A stretch of DNA of 54,972 bases from Candidatus Geothermincola primus (GTDB lineage Bacteria > Actinomycetota > Geothermincolia > Geothermincolales > Geothermincolaceae). The notes beneath the pieces were generated by a model. That model saw nothing but the letters and a program-made list of their open reading frames with translations. It did not search any database and had not been told where the DNA came from. A program made the translations under genes and the position numbers. The DNA is taken from NCBI GenBank assembly GCA_015711725.1, contig JACVIX010000003.1:1-54972 (forward strand), read 5' to 3'. This document shows, one piece after another, positions 42,904 through 51,990 of this stretch (positions within the stretch are counted from its first letter, which is position 1; each line of letters opens with the position of its first letter).

Positions 42904-43743
42904 ATGACAGTAGCGGTGGTGACCGACAGCCAGACCTGTATCCCATCGGGGATCGCCAAAGAGCTGGAGATCTTCGTGCTCCCTTATACCATAAATCTCG
43001 ATGGCCGCCTCTTTCTTGATGGAGTGGACATAACCCCCGAGGAGTTCTATCGCATACAACCCAGCCTGTCGGAGGCAGCCACCACCTCGGCAATATCTCC
43101 CGGCGCTTTTATCAATGCTTTGGAGAGTCTATCTGCGAGTTTTGATAGTATTTTGATAATCACCATTGCCTCCACCATGAGTGGTACATATAACAGCGCT
43201 TGTATAGCGGCGAAATCCTTCGATAAAGTCCCGGTCGCCGTTTTCGATTCACGTACGGCGGCTATGGCACAAGGTCTGGTGGTCTTGGAGATAGCCGAGG
43301 CGGCTAGAGAGGGCGCAACATTGGATGAATGCCTGGATTTAGCGAATATAAGAGCGAAGGAAGTGGAGCTCTTCGCCTATATCTCCACTTTCGAGTATTT
43401 GCGCAAGAGCGGAAGGGTCAACGCGATTACTGCCTTGACTGGGGAAGCCCTATCCATAAAGCCAGTCTTCCGTTTTAAGGATGCAAAAGCCACCGTCTCC
43501 GCCAAAAAGCGTTCCGCTGAGAAGGCCCGCGTCTTCATCGCGGATGAAGCTTACCGATACTTCCAGCGTAAAGGGTCAGTGCGGGCCTCTGTTTTCCATG
43601 CCCATGCCCAAAGTGAGGCCGAGGAACTCTTGCTCCTCATCAAGGATAGGGTGGAGCTTCAAAGGGAAATCATACTTTCGGAATTCACCCCGGTGATGGG
43701 TTGTCATACTGGACCGGGTGTGGTGGGGGCTGCGTTCCTTTAA
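42904..43743 (+). CDS. DegV family fatty-acid-binding protein
   Basis: The product (about 279 residues) has TDSQTCIPSGIAKE at the start, FLDGVDITPEEFY, a TSAISPGAF segment, IASTMSGTYNSA and a C-terminal HTGPGVVGAAF, all DegV signatures. Members bind fatty acids; FakB-type members present them to the FakA kinase, whose product feeds PlsX/PlsY. The plsY gene is 2 kb downstream, on the other strand. No fakA gene is visible. Start chosen at ATG 42904 behind AAGGTGG rather than GTG 42892. Confidence 0.92.
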   Translation: MTVAVVTDSQTCIPSGIAKELEIFVLPYTINLDGRLFLDGVDITPEEFYRIQPSLSEAATTSAISPGAFINALESLSASFDSILIITIASTMSGTYNSACIAAKSFDKVPVAVFDSRTAAMAQGLVVLEIAEAAREGATLDECLDLANIRAKEVELFAYISTFEYLRKSGRVNAITALTGEALSIKPVFRFKDAKATVSAKKRSAEKARVFIADEAYRYFQRKGSVRASVFHAHAQSEAEELLLLIKDRVELQREIILSEFTPVMGCHTGPGVVGAAFL

Positions 43744-44043
43744 TTTCCCACTCACCCCTGCGTTTAAATATGGTCTTTGAGCACTTAATTAAGGAACAAT
43801 CGAGCATCGCATGAATAATAACCTTTCCCAACATTTTTTCCTTCAGGATAATTCATTTTAACCCGGAGCAATAAAGCGTCACATGCATGTTTCATCTCAT
43901 AAAATTAGGATCAATTAGAAATGTAAATGTTCAGGAGTTTCGCAGGCGGGTCTCCTTATTCTATGAAAGTGATTAATTTACAGTTCGTAAAATAACGATA
44001 AGCCCGAATACCCGAGGCTAACTCACCGCTTTCGACAATTTTT
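43744..44043. other. Intergenic region between convergent genes
   Basis: Nothing is recognised in this 300-bp AT-rich gap; no clear terminator hairpin is seen. Confidence 0.45.
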
Positions 44044-45381
44044 TCATCTATCGAGCCTCCGCCTGAGGGGCAGAAAAGACACGGAGGCGATAAGCACGCC
44101 AGAAGCGAACATGGCTATGGTCACTCCCCAGATGTGTAGTCTAAATAGCCCGAGATTTAGGTAGAAATCTCCAACCGTCCCCGCCAGCGCTCCCGCCAGC
44201 GCCGCCCCCAACATTAAAAAAATGCGGGAGATGGCGTGAAATATGGCGAACGCTTTGCCTCTGTTCTCGTCCTCGAAAATCTCCTGAACAATAGTGATTC
44301 CAGTTATAAAGATAATGGAGAAGGATGCTCCGAAGACTACTGCCGCCAGATATGCCATGAACATAACAGTTACCAGGGACATCCATATAAGGGTGCCCCC
44401 GGCGCAGAGTAACCCGAACTTGAAAATAACCCACTTGGCTCGCGTGCGCGAGAAAAATTGTAGCCCCACTAACCCAGATAGCATTCCCAAGCCAAAGAGG
44501 GCCATTAGGAAACCGAACTGGGTATCATTACCGCTTAAAACCTCATGGACATAGACTACTCCCGTGGCGAAGAGCCCGCCCCCGCCCAGGGTGCCTGTGG
44601 CCAAAGCGGCGGTGAGAGCGCGCATAGTGGGATCGCGAAACGCAAAGAGCAGAGTCGAACCAATATTGGCTTTCTCTTCCCCACTTTTTCTCTTCGCTAA
44701 TTTAAGGATTAAGGGTTTTTTAATTCGGGAGATCATGAGTGCGGAGAAGAAGAAGGTCAAAGCGTCGGCGATGAAAGGTAAAGAATATGGGTGATTGCGA
44801 AAGAACACGTTTTCCTCAAGCGCGCCCATGATTGGTGAGGTGCGTATCATCAGGAGAGCGAAAATGCCCGCTGATAGAGGAATGGACCCATAAGCGCTTC
44901 CCATGTTCATGGAGTTGGCTAAAGTAAGCTGGCCCTCGCTTTCCACCAGATTGGGAAGGCCGGCGTCTCTAGTCGATATATAGGTTACGGCGATAAATTC
45001 TATGCAAAATATGAGGATGTATAGGTAGATTAGGGAATTCAGCACCGCCGCGCAGAGGATCAGGGCTCCCCGTAGAATATCGCAGAATACCAGTATATGT
45101 TTACGGTTCCAGCGGTCACCGATCCAGCTAATCATGGCGCCGGAAAAGGCGGTGGGGATGATGCGTAACACCAGAAGCCCCGCTACCGCTCCCGCACTGT
45201 GGCTGCGATTCCATACTAGAGCCATGAGGGCGAAGGTGGCTAACCAGTCTCCTATGGAAGAGATGGACTGGCCCACCCACAAGCGACGGAAATCCGCGTT
45301 TGCCCAGAGGGATCTCAGATCAGCCCCCACCCCACCCTCTTTTTCTTTTGCGGGATTAATTTTTTCCTCCAATTGTTTCAA
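44044..45381 (-). CDS. Major facilitator superfamily transporter
   Basis: The 445-residue protein has about eleven or twelve hydrophobic helices. The first helix carries SISSIGDWLATFALMALVWNRS and the loop after helix 2 reads WIGDRWNRKHIL, which matches the MFS_3/enterobactin-exporter-like branch. An unusually long interior loop lies between helices 5 and 6 (about residues 185-205). The substrate is unknown. The gene stands alone and starts at TTG behind GGGGAAAGA. Confidence 0.88.
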   Translation of the reverse strand: MKQLEEKINPAKEKEGGVGADLRSLWANADFRRLWVGQSISSIGDWLATFALMALVWNRSHSAGAVAGLLVLRIIPTAFSGAMISWIGDRWNRKHILVFCDILRGALILCAAVLNSLIYLYILIFCIEFIAVTYISTRDAGLPNLVESEGQLTLANSMNMGSAYGSIPLSAGIFALLMIRTSPIMGALEENVFFRNHPYSLPFIADALTFFFSALMISRIKKPLILKLAKRKSGEEKANIGSTLLFAFRDPTMRALTAALATGTLGGGGLFATGVVYVHEVLSGNDTQFGFLMALFGLGMLSGLVGLQFFSRTRAKWVIFKFGLLCAGGTLIWMSLVTVMFMAYLAAVVFGASFSIIFITGITIVQEIFEDENRGKAFAIFHAISRIFLMLGAALAGALAGTVGDFYLNLGLFRLHIWGVTIAMFASGVLIASVSFLPLRRRLDR

Positions 45382-45758
45382 TCTTTCCCCGTTTCTAGTT
45401 GCGATGTCTAGATAGACCCTTACCAGAGTCGGATATGATCGTCATCTCCGCATCGTGAGAATTATTACTTATAATCATATACGTCCCGTTGTCGGAAATC
45501 AGGTGCGAAAAAATTAATGGGTAGCAAGCGGGAAAACGCCCCACGTAAAAGAAGTTACCCCCTTGGAATAATCGTCCCGATACCGTTTGACAAGTTGTGG
45601 ATGGCGATTTTTTCGAGATATCTTTCGCGGCGGAAAAATGGGGACACCCTCCCCACATATTCATAGCTATCGTCAGCTCTATCGGGTTTGGAGCACTAAT
45701 CTCCACGCACTTACCCCCGTCGACTTTGACCTGATCGCGCATCCATCATGTTTAAGAG
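45382..45758. other. Intergenic region between MFS gene and plsY
   Basis: A frame at 45395-45742 (minus) has no ribosome site and no recognisable sequence, so I do not call it. Confidence 0.45.
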
Positions 45759-46406
45759 TCACTTCTCGTGGTTGATTTCCGTCTCCCGATCGTAGACCAA
45801 TCGGTTCCACAATACCTTACCGGGGTCTTCCCTCAATTTCTTCTTTTTTAGGTACGGACTACCCTGCGCGCGACGGAGAATGGTAAGGACCAGCACCGCC
45901 AGGGTGAAGGCGATCAGCTCAGGAGGTCTTTCTAACCGCCAGGCGATTATCGGCAGAAGGGCTAGTCCCAGTAGGTTCATCTCCGCAGTGTGTCGGGTGA
46001 AGACTCCCAGGGTGAGAAATGCGGTCAGTGTGGCCCCCTCATAAGGAATTAAGATGAGCGTTCCGGCCAAAGCCATGGCCATACCGCGCCCTCCCTGGAA
46101 ACGCAGATAAAAGGGCCAATTGTGACCGGCGATTACCGCCAGACCACCACCCACTTGCCAACCTAGGCCCCAACCTAGTGAACGGATAATCAAAATAACC
46201 GCTACTTCTTCGGCGCAATCTAGAAAAAAGGCTATCGCCGCCTTACCTTTGCCCAATTGCAGAGAGAGGTTAGAAGCTCCTAAGTTGCCGCTGCCAGTTT
46301 TACGGAGGTCTATTCCCAACTTAAAACGAGCGAGGATGTAAGACAGGTTTATCGTGCCTAAGAGATAGGCTGCAACCAATATCAGGATTCTTGGTAGATA
46401 AACCAA
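45759..46406 (-). CDS. plsY: Acyl-phosphate:glycerol-3-phosphate acyltransferase PlsY
   Basis: The 215-residue membrane protein transfers an acyl group from acyl-phosphate to glycerol-3-phosphate. PlsY motif 1 appears as TGSGNLGASNLS, motif 2 as AGHNWPFYLRFQGGRG, and the third region is diverged (RHTAEMNLLG). Several hydrophobic helices fit the seven-helix PlsY fold. The usual GATN of motif 1 reads GASN, a mild change. Starts at TTG with AAGGAG about 12 bases ahead. Confidence 0.88.
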   Translation of the reverse strand: MVYLPRILILVAAYLLGTINLSYILARFKLGIDLRKTGSGNLGASNLSLQLGKGKAAIAFFLDCAEEVAVILIIRSLGWGLGWQVGGGLAVIAGHNWPFYLRFQGGRGMAMALAGTLILIPYEGATLTAFLTLGVFTRHTAEMNLLGLALLPIIAWRLERPPELIAFTLAVLVLTILRRAQGSPYLKKKKLREDPGKVLWNRLVYDRETEINHEK

Positions 46407-46981
46407 AATAGGATCGATCTCCTTTATAGTTTAACCTAGATATGGAATATCCGAACCATAATTATGTTCATGATTATATTGAATGATGGCTCTCATCATT
46501 GCTAATTCTCCACTTTCCCCGCTTTTGGTTTAATTTGATTCTCCTGATGTCTCCCCGCGATGTCTTTACCATTCTATATTCTCCACTATCTCCGCATCGG
46601 TAATCTCCGTTACGATGGCCCTTTATAAATTCCAATTACAAAGGCGAGGGTTTAACGCTTTATATGTGAATATTTACTCCTAATTAAAGTTATTTCCTTC
46701 ATCTTGGAGCCCATTTAGTTTTTATGATAATTGGATATGAAAGAAGGTCTATTCCCCCCGTTTGTGTACCAATCATCATAAAAAGTTAATGATCATTAAT
46801 GTAAAAGAAATCCCAAGGCCTCTCACGCTATCATCATAATGAGTGCGATAGATTATTATCGGGACCTCGTCAATGAGGGGTTGGGCAAAGAGTTCCTCTC
46901 TAAAACAATTTCACGTTATACTGAGGATGTTAATGATATTAATCTTAATAAATAATAACCGAGGGAGGGAAGAGCCAAGCG
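46407..46981. other. Intergenic region upstream of the ANTAR gene, with palindromes
   Basis: No gene is seen. A 7-bp stem (AATGATG / CATCATT) lies at 46482-46500 and a 14-bp palindrome TTAATGATCATTAA at 46786-46799. Either could be an operator for the regulator gene or for plsY. Confidence 0.5.
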
Positions 46982-47680
46982 ATGGAGGAGTTCATTCCGG
47001 CGAAACACCTGGAGGCGCTGGAGGAGATAAGCAAGGCGATAACCTCGGAGCTTTACCTCGAGGATATTCTCAAACTCATCGTCATGCTGACCGCTGAGGT
47101 AATGAACTCCAATACTTGTTCCCTGATGCTCCTGGACGAAAAGACCAAAGAGTTGCGCATCCGGGCGACCCAGTCCATCAGCGAGGAATACTTGAGCAAG
47201 CCCCCTCCCAGGTTGGGGGAGGGGATAGCAGGGTTAGTGGCGAAGTATGGCAAGCCCATCACCTCCCTGGACGTGAGGATGGACCCCCGATATTTAAACA
47301 AGGAGGTAGCGCGCAAAGAGGGGCTCTGTTCCTTGCTATCCGTGCCCATGATGGTCAAAGGGAGGATCATCGGGGTGCTCAACTGTTACACTTCCCAGCC
47401 CCACGAGTTCACCGAGGGGGAGATAAGGCTACTCACAGCGGTGGCATGCCAAGCGGCCATCGCCATAGAGAATACCGAGTTGATGGTGCGCACCCGGATT
47501 ATACAGGAGGAGTTGGAGACCCGCAAACTGGTGGAGAGGGCTAAGGATATCCTCATGCGGGACAGGGGGCTTTCCGGTGAGGAGGCTTATCGACGCATAC
47601 AGCGCAAATCCATGGACACCCGCAAGAGCATGCGGGAGATCGCCGAGGCCATCATCCTCGCCGACTTGGGCTACGATTGA
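46982..47680 (+). CDS. GAF-ANTAR transcription antitermination regulator
   Basis: The 232-residue protein has a GAF domain (about residues 15-165; DILKLIVMLTAEVMNSNTCSLML, GLCSLLSVPMMVKGRIIGVLNCY) and a C-terminal ANTAR domain (about 172-228; LETRKLVERAKDILMRDRGLSGEEAYRRI, SMREIAEAIIL). ANTAR domains bind leader RNA with paired hexaloop hairpins and prevent termination; GAF domains usually sense small ligands. No kinase gene is beside it, so direct sensing is likely. A GGGAGGGAAG site precedes the ATG. The redox operon downstream has a matching hairpin and terminator in its leader. Confidence 0.92.
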   Translation: MEEFIPAKHLEALEEISKAITSELYLEDILKLIVMLTAEVMNSNTCSLMLLDEKTKELRIRATQSISEEYLSKPPPRLGEGIAGLVAKYGKPITSLDVRMDPRYLNKEVARKEGLCSLLSVPMMVKGRIIGVLNCYTSQPHEFTEGEIRLLTAVACQAAIAIENTELMVRTRIIQEELETRKLVERAKDILMRDRGLSGEEAYRRIQRKSMDTRKSMREIAEAIILADLGYD

Positions 47681-48889
47681 GATAATACGCGGGCGGAGTT
47701 GTTAATGAAAAAGTTAGCGGCGCCCTAAATACCTTGCGAAAACCCTGATCATAGATGAGATTAATTATTTACATAATGTAATATATTTGTTTTGCCCTCG
47801 CTTAATGCGAGAATTACCTAAATCACTCTCTGCCGCCCAATAAAGATATAGCCATATTCAATTGTCGAAATTCATGGAGACTAGTTGAAGGATAGCTAAT
47901 ACTTAACGAAGCGGGTAGGGAAGCGAACTCTTTATTTCCTATGAAGCATGTAATGGCTAAATTCAGGGAAAAAAGCTCTATCATATGATGAAACCGTAGA
48001 GAAAAATGGAATATCGACGGTATTGAAAATAAGCGGAAGAGATGGAGATTAGGCGAACAGGTTAGTCGAGCCATTCCTAAGAAGTTGAGGATAGGGGCGC
48101 GCAGAAAGAATGACAAAAGGAGGGATAACGAGATGACAGGGTGGCTGGATCGATTCCAAAGAAGGGAAAGAAAGAGATGCGTGGAAGCGCGCACAAATTC
48201 AGAGAAAGACAGCTGGCGTAGGCCAGGTTCTTGTGGCTCTGGCGGGCTCGAGCATGCTGATCGACTCATTTCTCCTCGCCGTACGGGATACCACCGCTTT
48301 CAAAAAAGTAGCCCGGATATGCTTACCACCTTGCTTTTCATATTGGGGTTGTTTAACTTTCTCGGCCTCCTGGCAGTTATTTCGATCATGATGAATTGGT
48401 CTCGCCGACTTAAGTTGTCTTGGAAATAGAAGATCATTCCCTACGATCTTGCCCGTATTTTTCTGGAAAATGTTAAAATCTATTATTCTGACGCACTTAT
48501 GTGGTTTCGCCCTCACTTATGGCTTCTAGACTTTGCTCATGCCTGGTATCAGTTGAATAAAAAGCGTTTCCAAGAAGCTCTTCGACTTCTTCAAAGAGAA
48601 TTATCCAGACGTTTCGCTAGGCTATAGCAAAGAGCTGGTCAGGCGAGACAGGAAAGGTCCTTTTTCTGTGAGATAAAATCCCCAGAGGCTAATAAAAGAT
48701 GAAAAAACCGCTATTAATTGACTCTGGCGAGGCCGGCACGCCAATTCTTAAATATTCCGATCCATCTTCTTCGCTTCGAATAAATGAGGTTTGATCTTGG
48801 TAAATATAGTCCTCCCTAATCATTTGGATTTATGTTTTATTAATATATTATTGAATTTTATGGAGAGCGCCTTAGAATAACTTCTATGC
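47681..48889. other. Long intergenic region between ANTAR gene and redox operon
   Basis: About 1.2 kb. It holds TTACATAATGTAA at 47769-47781, one possible small membrane-protein gene (48133-48429) and otherwise nothing recognisable. Confidence 0.5.
48133..48429 (+). CDS. Possible small single-helix membrane protein
   Basis: A 98-residue frame begins at an ATG with AAGGAGG nine bases ahead, a near-perfect site. The N-terminal 62 residues are basic and look unstructured; a strong hydrophobic helix follows (MLTTLLFILGLFNFLGLLAV) and the tail is basic, so the C-terminus would be inside. No family is recognised. The N-terminal composition resembles random GC-rich sequence, so this call is uncertain. 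Confidence 0.35.
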   Translation: MTGWLDRFQRRERKRCVEARTNSEKDSWRRPGSCGSGGLEHADRLISPRRTGYHRFQKSSPDMLTTLLFILGLFNFLGLLAVISIMMNWSRRLKLSWK

Positions 48890-48918
48890 TTGACACCGCA
48901 ATATGGTTCACTTAATAT
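48890..48918 (+). promoter_or_regulatory. Promoter of the NuoE/NuoF/HoxU/GltS-like operon
   Basis: TTGACA (48890-48895), a 17-bp spacer and TAATAT (48913-48918). Transcription should start near 48925, giving a leader of about 83 nt before the first ATG. Confidence 0.65.
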
Positions 48919-48934
48919 TTTTCAAGATAGTTAT

Positions 48935-48986
48935 GCACAATGATGTGCTAATTTGACGGAGTCGTCGTGAAGATGGCTCTTTTTTT
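48935..48986 (+). promoter_or_regulatory. Leader attenuator: hexaloop hairpin followed by intrinsic terminator
   Basis: Hairpin 1 is GCAC-AATGAT-GTGC (48935-48948), whose six-base loop has A at 1 and G at 4, the positions conserved in known ANTAR targets. The terminator is GAGTCGTC-GTGAA-GATGGCTC (48959-48979; two G-U pairs) followed by seven T (48980-48986). An alternative stem GACG/CGTC (955-958 with 963-966) would destroy the terminator's 5' arm. The operon's ribosome site follows at once. This is the layout of an antitermination-controlled leader; the match of the second hairpin to the ANTAR consensus is only partial. Confidence 0.6.
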
Positions 48987-49007
48987 GTTGAAGAGGGAGA
49001 TGGTTGT

Positions 49008-49487
49008 ATGGAAGAAGACGTAAGACCAGAAGTTCAGGTGATGGAGAGGTATGGATATGAGCGAAGTTATCTTATATCCATTCTTCACGAGGTGCAGAAA
49101 GAATATCAATACTTACCAGAGCAAGCGTTACGTAACGTTGCTGCGGGGATGGGCATCTCTCTGGTGGATATTTATGGTGTGGCTACTTTTTTCAAAGCAT
49201 TTTCTCTCAAACCCAAGGGCAAACATTCCATCGTGCTCTGTATGGGCACGGCTTGTCATGTGCGTAACTCCCGAGGGCTGTTGGAAGAAGCCCGCCGTTT
49301 CCTGGGTATCGAGCCTGGGGATACCACTGATGATCTGCTTTTCTCGTTGGATACGGTGAATTGCTTAGGAGCCTGTGCCTTGGGGCCCATAGCGGTAATT
49401 GATGGTGAATATCACGGTCAGATGACACCGGCGAAGATGGAAAGACTGCTGAAGAAGCTGGCAAAAGAAGAGGGTGTGAGAAAATGA
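49008..49487 (+). CDS. NuoE/HndA-like [2Fe-2S] thioredoxin-fold subunit
   Basis: The 159-residue protein is the 24-kDa-type subunit of NADH-oxidising complexes. Four cluster ligands are visible: Cys78 and Cys83 (CMGTACH) and Cys119 and Cys123 (NCLGACALGP). The N-terminal helical region (LISILHEVQKEYQYLP) is usual. It partners the NuoF-like gene, which overlaps its stop by four bases. It could feed electrons between NAD(P)H and the rest of the complex. Confidence 0.94.
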   Translation: MEEDVRPEVQVMERYGYERSYLISILHEVQKEYQYLPEQALRNVAAGMGISLVDIYGVATFFKAFSLKPKGKHSIVLCMGTACHVRNSRGLLEEARRFLGIEPGDTTDDLLFSLDTVNCLGACALGPIAVIDGEYHGQMTPAKMERLLKKLAKEEGVRK

Positions 49488-51346
49488 AAGGCTCATTAAG
49501 TAGCCCCAAAGATTTGAATGAATATAGAAAATCAATACAATCCACCAAAAAGAAGTTTGAAAAGGTTATATCGGTATGCGGAGGAACTGGGTGTCATGCG
49601 CAAAACTGCGTCCAGGTTCGCGAAGAGATAAGCCGCGAGTTAGATGAGAGATTGCTTTCGGATAAGGTGATGGTAAAATTCACGGGATGCCATGGTTTTT
49701 GCGAGATGGGTCCATTGGTGGTAATTCATCCTGCGGGCATCCTATATGTGAAGGTCAGCCCAAGTGACGCTCAGAGGATTATCGAATCAAGTGTGGTTGG
49801 CGATTCGGTAATTGACGAACTTCTTTATAAAGATGTTGCAACCGGAAAAAATTTTGAAAAAGAGCAAGATGTCCCCTTTTATTCAAAACAGAAACGCCTG
49901 CTTTTGGCCATGAATGGCATGATTGATCCTCAGAATATAGAGGATTACATAGCCCAAGAGGGTTATTCTGCGCTGGTGAAGGCGCTATTCGAAATGTCCC
50001 CGGAGGAGATTATTAAAGAAGTTGAGATCGCGGGCCTGCGTGGCCGTGGAGGAGCCGGATTTCCCACGGCAAACAAATGGAAAGCCTGCCGGAGAGCGAG
50101 GGCGCGAGACAATATTAAATATATCCTGTGCAACGCGGACGAAGGAGATCCTGGGGCCTATATGGATAGGTCCCTGCTTGAAGGCAACCCTCATGCGGTT
50201 ATCGAGGGGATGATTATTGGTGCTTATGCTATTGGGGCTACTGAGGGTTTTGTTTATGTGCGTCACGAGTATCCTCTCGCGGTAGAGAATTTATTGAAAG
50301 CCCTCGAACAAGCGCGTCAATTGGGCCTGCTCGGAGATAACATTTTAGGCTCCGGTTTCAGCTTCGATATCAAGGTGAGCGTGGGAGGGGGCGCCTTTGT
50401 CTGCGGAGAATCCACTGCTTTGATGGCCTCCATCGAGGGGCGCATCGGTGAGCCGCGGGTCAAGCACATCCACACCGCGGAAAAAGGTCTTTACAATCGG
50501 CCCACCAACCTAAATAACGTCGAAACCTGGGCCAATGTCCCTATCATCATCAGGGAGGGCGCTGAGGCTTATGCGCGCATCGGGACGGAGAAGAGCCGTG
50601 GCACCAAGATATTCTCTCTGGTGGGCAAGGTAAGGAACACAGGTTTGGTGGAAGTGCCTATGGGTATCACCTTGCGAGAGATAATCTTCGATATAGGTGG
50701 AGGCATGGCAAATGGAAAGGCTTTCAAAGCTGTTCAAACGGGAGGACCTTCAGGAGGATGCATACCTGAGAGCATGTTGGACACCCCAGTGGATTTCGAA
50801 CGCCTCACTGAGGTGGGATCCATGATGGGTTCAGGAGGAATGATCGTCATGGATGAATCCACCTGTATGGTGGATATCGCCCGCTATTTTGTGGATTTCC
50901 TCTGCGAGGAATCCTGCGGGAAATGCGTGCCTTGTCGTGAGGGCCTGAAGCAGATGCGTTTCATCCTTGACGATATCGTTTCCGGGAGAGCAACCGGCAA
51001 GCAACTGGAGCTGCTTAAAGAACTGGCAGAGGTGGTTAGGGATACTTCTTTGTGCGGGTTAGGCCAGACCGCGCCCAATCCCGTTCTCTCCACCATTAAA
51101 TACTTCGAGGATGAGTACCATGAACATATCGAGGAGAAGCGATGTCGTGCGGGAGTGTGTCGGGATCTAATCGAATACCAGATAGATGCGGATAAGTGCA
51201 CAGGCTGTCTTCGCTGCAAAGCGCAGTGTCCAGTAGGCGCGGTATTGGGAGAAAAGGAGAAACCGCATCATATAGACTTGTCAAAGTGCGAAAAGTGTGG
51301 CATCTGCTATGAAGTATGCGAGTTTGGCGCGGTCCTAAGGAAGTGA
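49484..51346 (+). CDS. NuoF/HndC-like NAD(P)H-binding flavo-iron-sulfur subunit
   Basis: The 620-residue protein has four parts. An N-terminal thioredoxin-like 2Fe-2S domain has Cys32, Cys37, Cys69 and Cys73. The FMN/NADH core carries GLRGRGGAGFPT, CNADEGDPGAY and GGGAFVCGESTALMASIEG. A 4Fe-4S site follows in ESCGKCVPCREG. Two ferredoxin-type 4Fe-4S clusters end the protein (CTGCLRCKAQC and CEKCGICYEVC). This is the arrangement of bifurcating-hydrogenase and NADP-hydrogenase flavin subunits. No hydrogenase or formate dehydrogenase catalytic subunit is in the operon; a glutamate-synthase-like protein takes that position. Confidence 0.95.
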   Translation: MKGSLSSPKDLNEYRKSIQSTKKKFEKVISVCGGTGCHAQNCVQVREEISRELDERLLSDKVMVKFTGCHGFCEMGPLVVIHPAGILYVKVSPSDAQRIIESSVVGDSVIDELLYKDVATGKNFEKEQDVPFYSKQKRLLLAMNGMIDPQNIEDYIAQEGYSALVKALFEMSPEEIIKEVEIAGLRGRGGAGFPTANKWKACRRARARDNIKYILCNADEGDPGAYMDRSLLEGNPHAVIEGMIIGAYAIGATEGFVYVRHEYPLAVENLLKALEQARQLGLLGDNILGSGFSFDIKVSVGGGAFVCGESTALMASIEGRIGEPRVKHIHTAEKGLYNRPTNLNNVETWANVPIIIREGAEAYARIGTEKSRGTKIFSLVGKVRNTGLVEVPMGITLREIIFDIGGGMANGKAFKAVQTGGPSGGCIPESMLDTPVDFERLTEVGSMMGSGGMIVMDESTCMVDIARYFVDFLCEESCGKCVPCREGLKQMRFILDDIVSGRATGKQLELLKELAEVVRDTSLCGLGQTAPNPVLSTIKYFEDEYHEHIEEKRCRAGVCRDLIEYQIDADKCTGCLRCKAQCPVGAVLGEKEKPHHIDLSKCEKCGICYEVCEFGAVLRK

Positions 51347-51351
51347 TAGAC

Positions 51352-51978
51352 ATGGTTAACCTGATAATCGACGGACAGCACGTACAGGCGGAAGAGGGAT
51401 GGACGATTTTAGAAACCGCGCGTTATTACGGTATTGACACCATCCCGACCTTATGTTACCGGGAGGGGTTGACTACCGATAGTTCCTGCCGACTTTGCGT
51501 GGTAGAGATAATATCGCGAGGCCGCTCCCGTCTTTCAGCTTCCTGCTCTTACCCGGTGCAGGAGGGTATCGAGGTGCGAACCAATTCCCGCAGGGTAAGG
51601 CAGGCGAGAAAGATAATAATTGAACTTCTATTGGCTTCCTGCCCCAACTCCAAGACCTTGCAGTGCCTCGCTTCCCAGTACGGGATAAAAGAACTGCGTT
51701 TCAAGGTTGAAGACCGAGGCTGTATCCTATGCGGCCTATGCGTACGCATGTGCAAGGAACAGATGCAGGCGGGTGCCATAGGTTTTTTCAACCGAGGAGT
51801 CGATCGAAGGGTGGCTATGCCCTTTCACGTTCGCTCGGATGTCTGCAGGGAATGCGGGGCTTGCCTATATATATGTCCTGTCTGTGAGCTGCAATGTCGC
51901 GGCCCAAGAGAGCCAGGCGACCTTTGTAACGGATGTTTTGAGGCGATAAGAATAGATCCCTTTCCCTCTAGGGATTGA
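51352..51978 (+). CDS. HoxU/NuoG N-terminal-like iron-sulfur subunit
   Basis: The product (about 208 residues) begins as a 2Fe-2S ferredoxin (VNLIIDGQHVQAEEGWTILE; cysteines in PTLCYREG, SSCRLC and SASCSY). The next segment, CPNSKTLQCLASQYG, has two Cys where HoxU/NuoG keep their His-Cys3 cluster, so that cluster may be changed or absent. Two 4Fe-4S sites follow (CILCGLCVRMC; CRECGACLYIC) with extra cysteines near the end. It is too short to carry the molybdopterin domain of NuoG. ATG 51352 lies six bases after the preceding stop, with AAGGAAG ahead. Confidence 0.9.
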   Translation: MVNLIIDGQHVQAEEGWTILETARYYGIDTIPTLCYREGLTTDSSCRLCVVEIISRGRSRLSASCSYPVQEGIEVRTNSRRVRQARKIIIELLLASCPNSKTLQCLASQYGIKELRFKVEDRGCILCGLCVRMCKEQMQAGAIGFFNRGVDRRVAMPFHVRSDVCRECGACLYICPVCELQCRGPREPGDLCNGCFEAIRIDPFPSRD

Positions 51979-51990
51979 AGAGAAGGAGGA

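Noticed and set aside
45395-45742. 115-residue frame between MFS and plsY genes
   Set aside because: No ribosome site or family features, and the codon use differs from its neighbours.
48199-48516. 105-residue minus-strand frame
   Set aside because: It lies opposite the better-supported 48133 frame and has no ribosome site.
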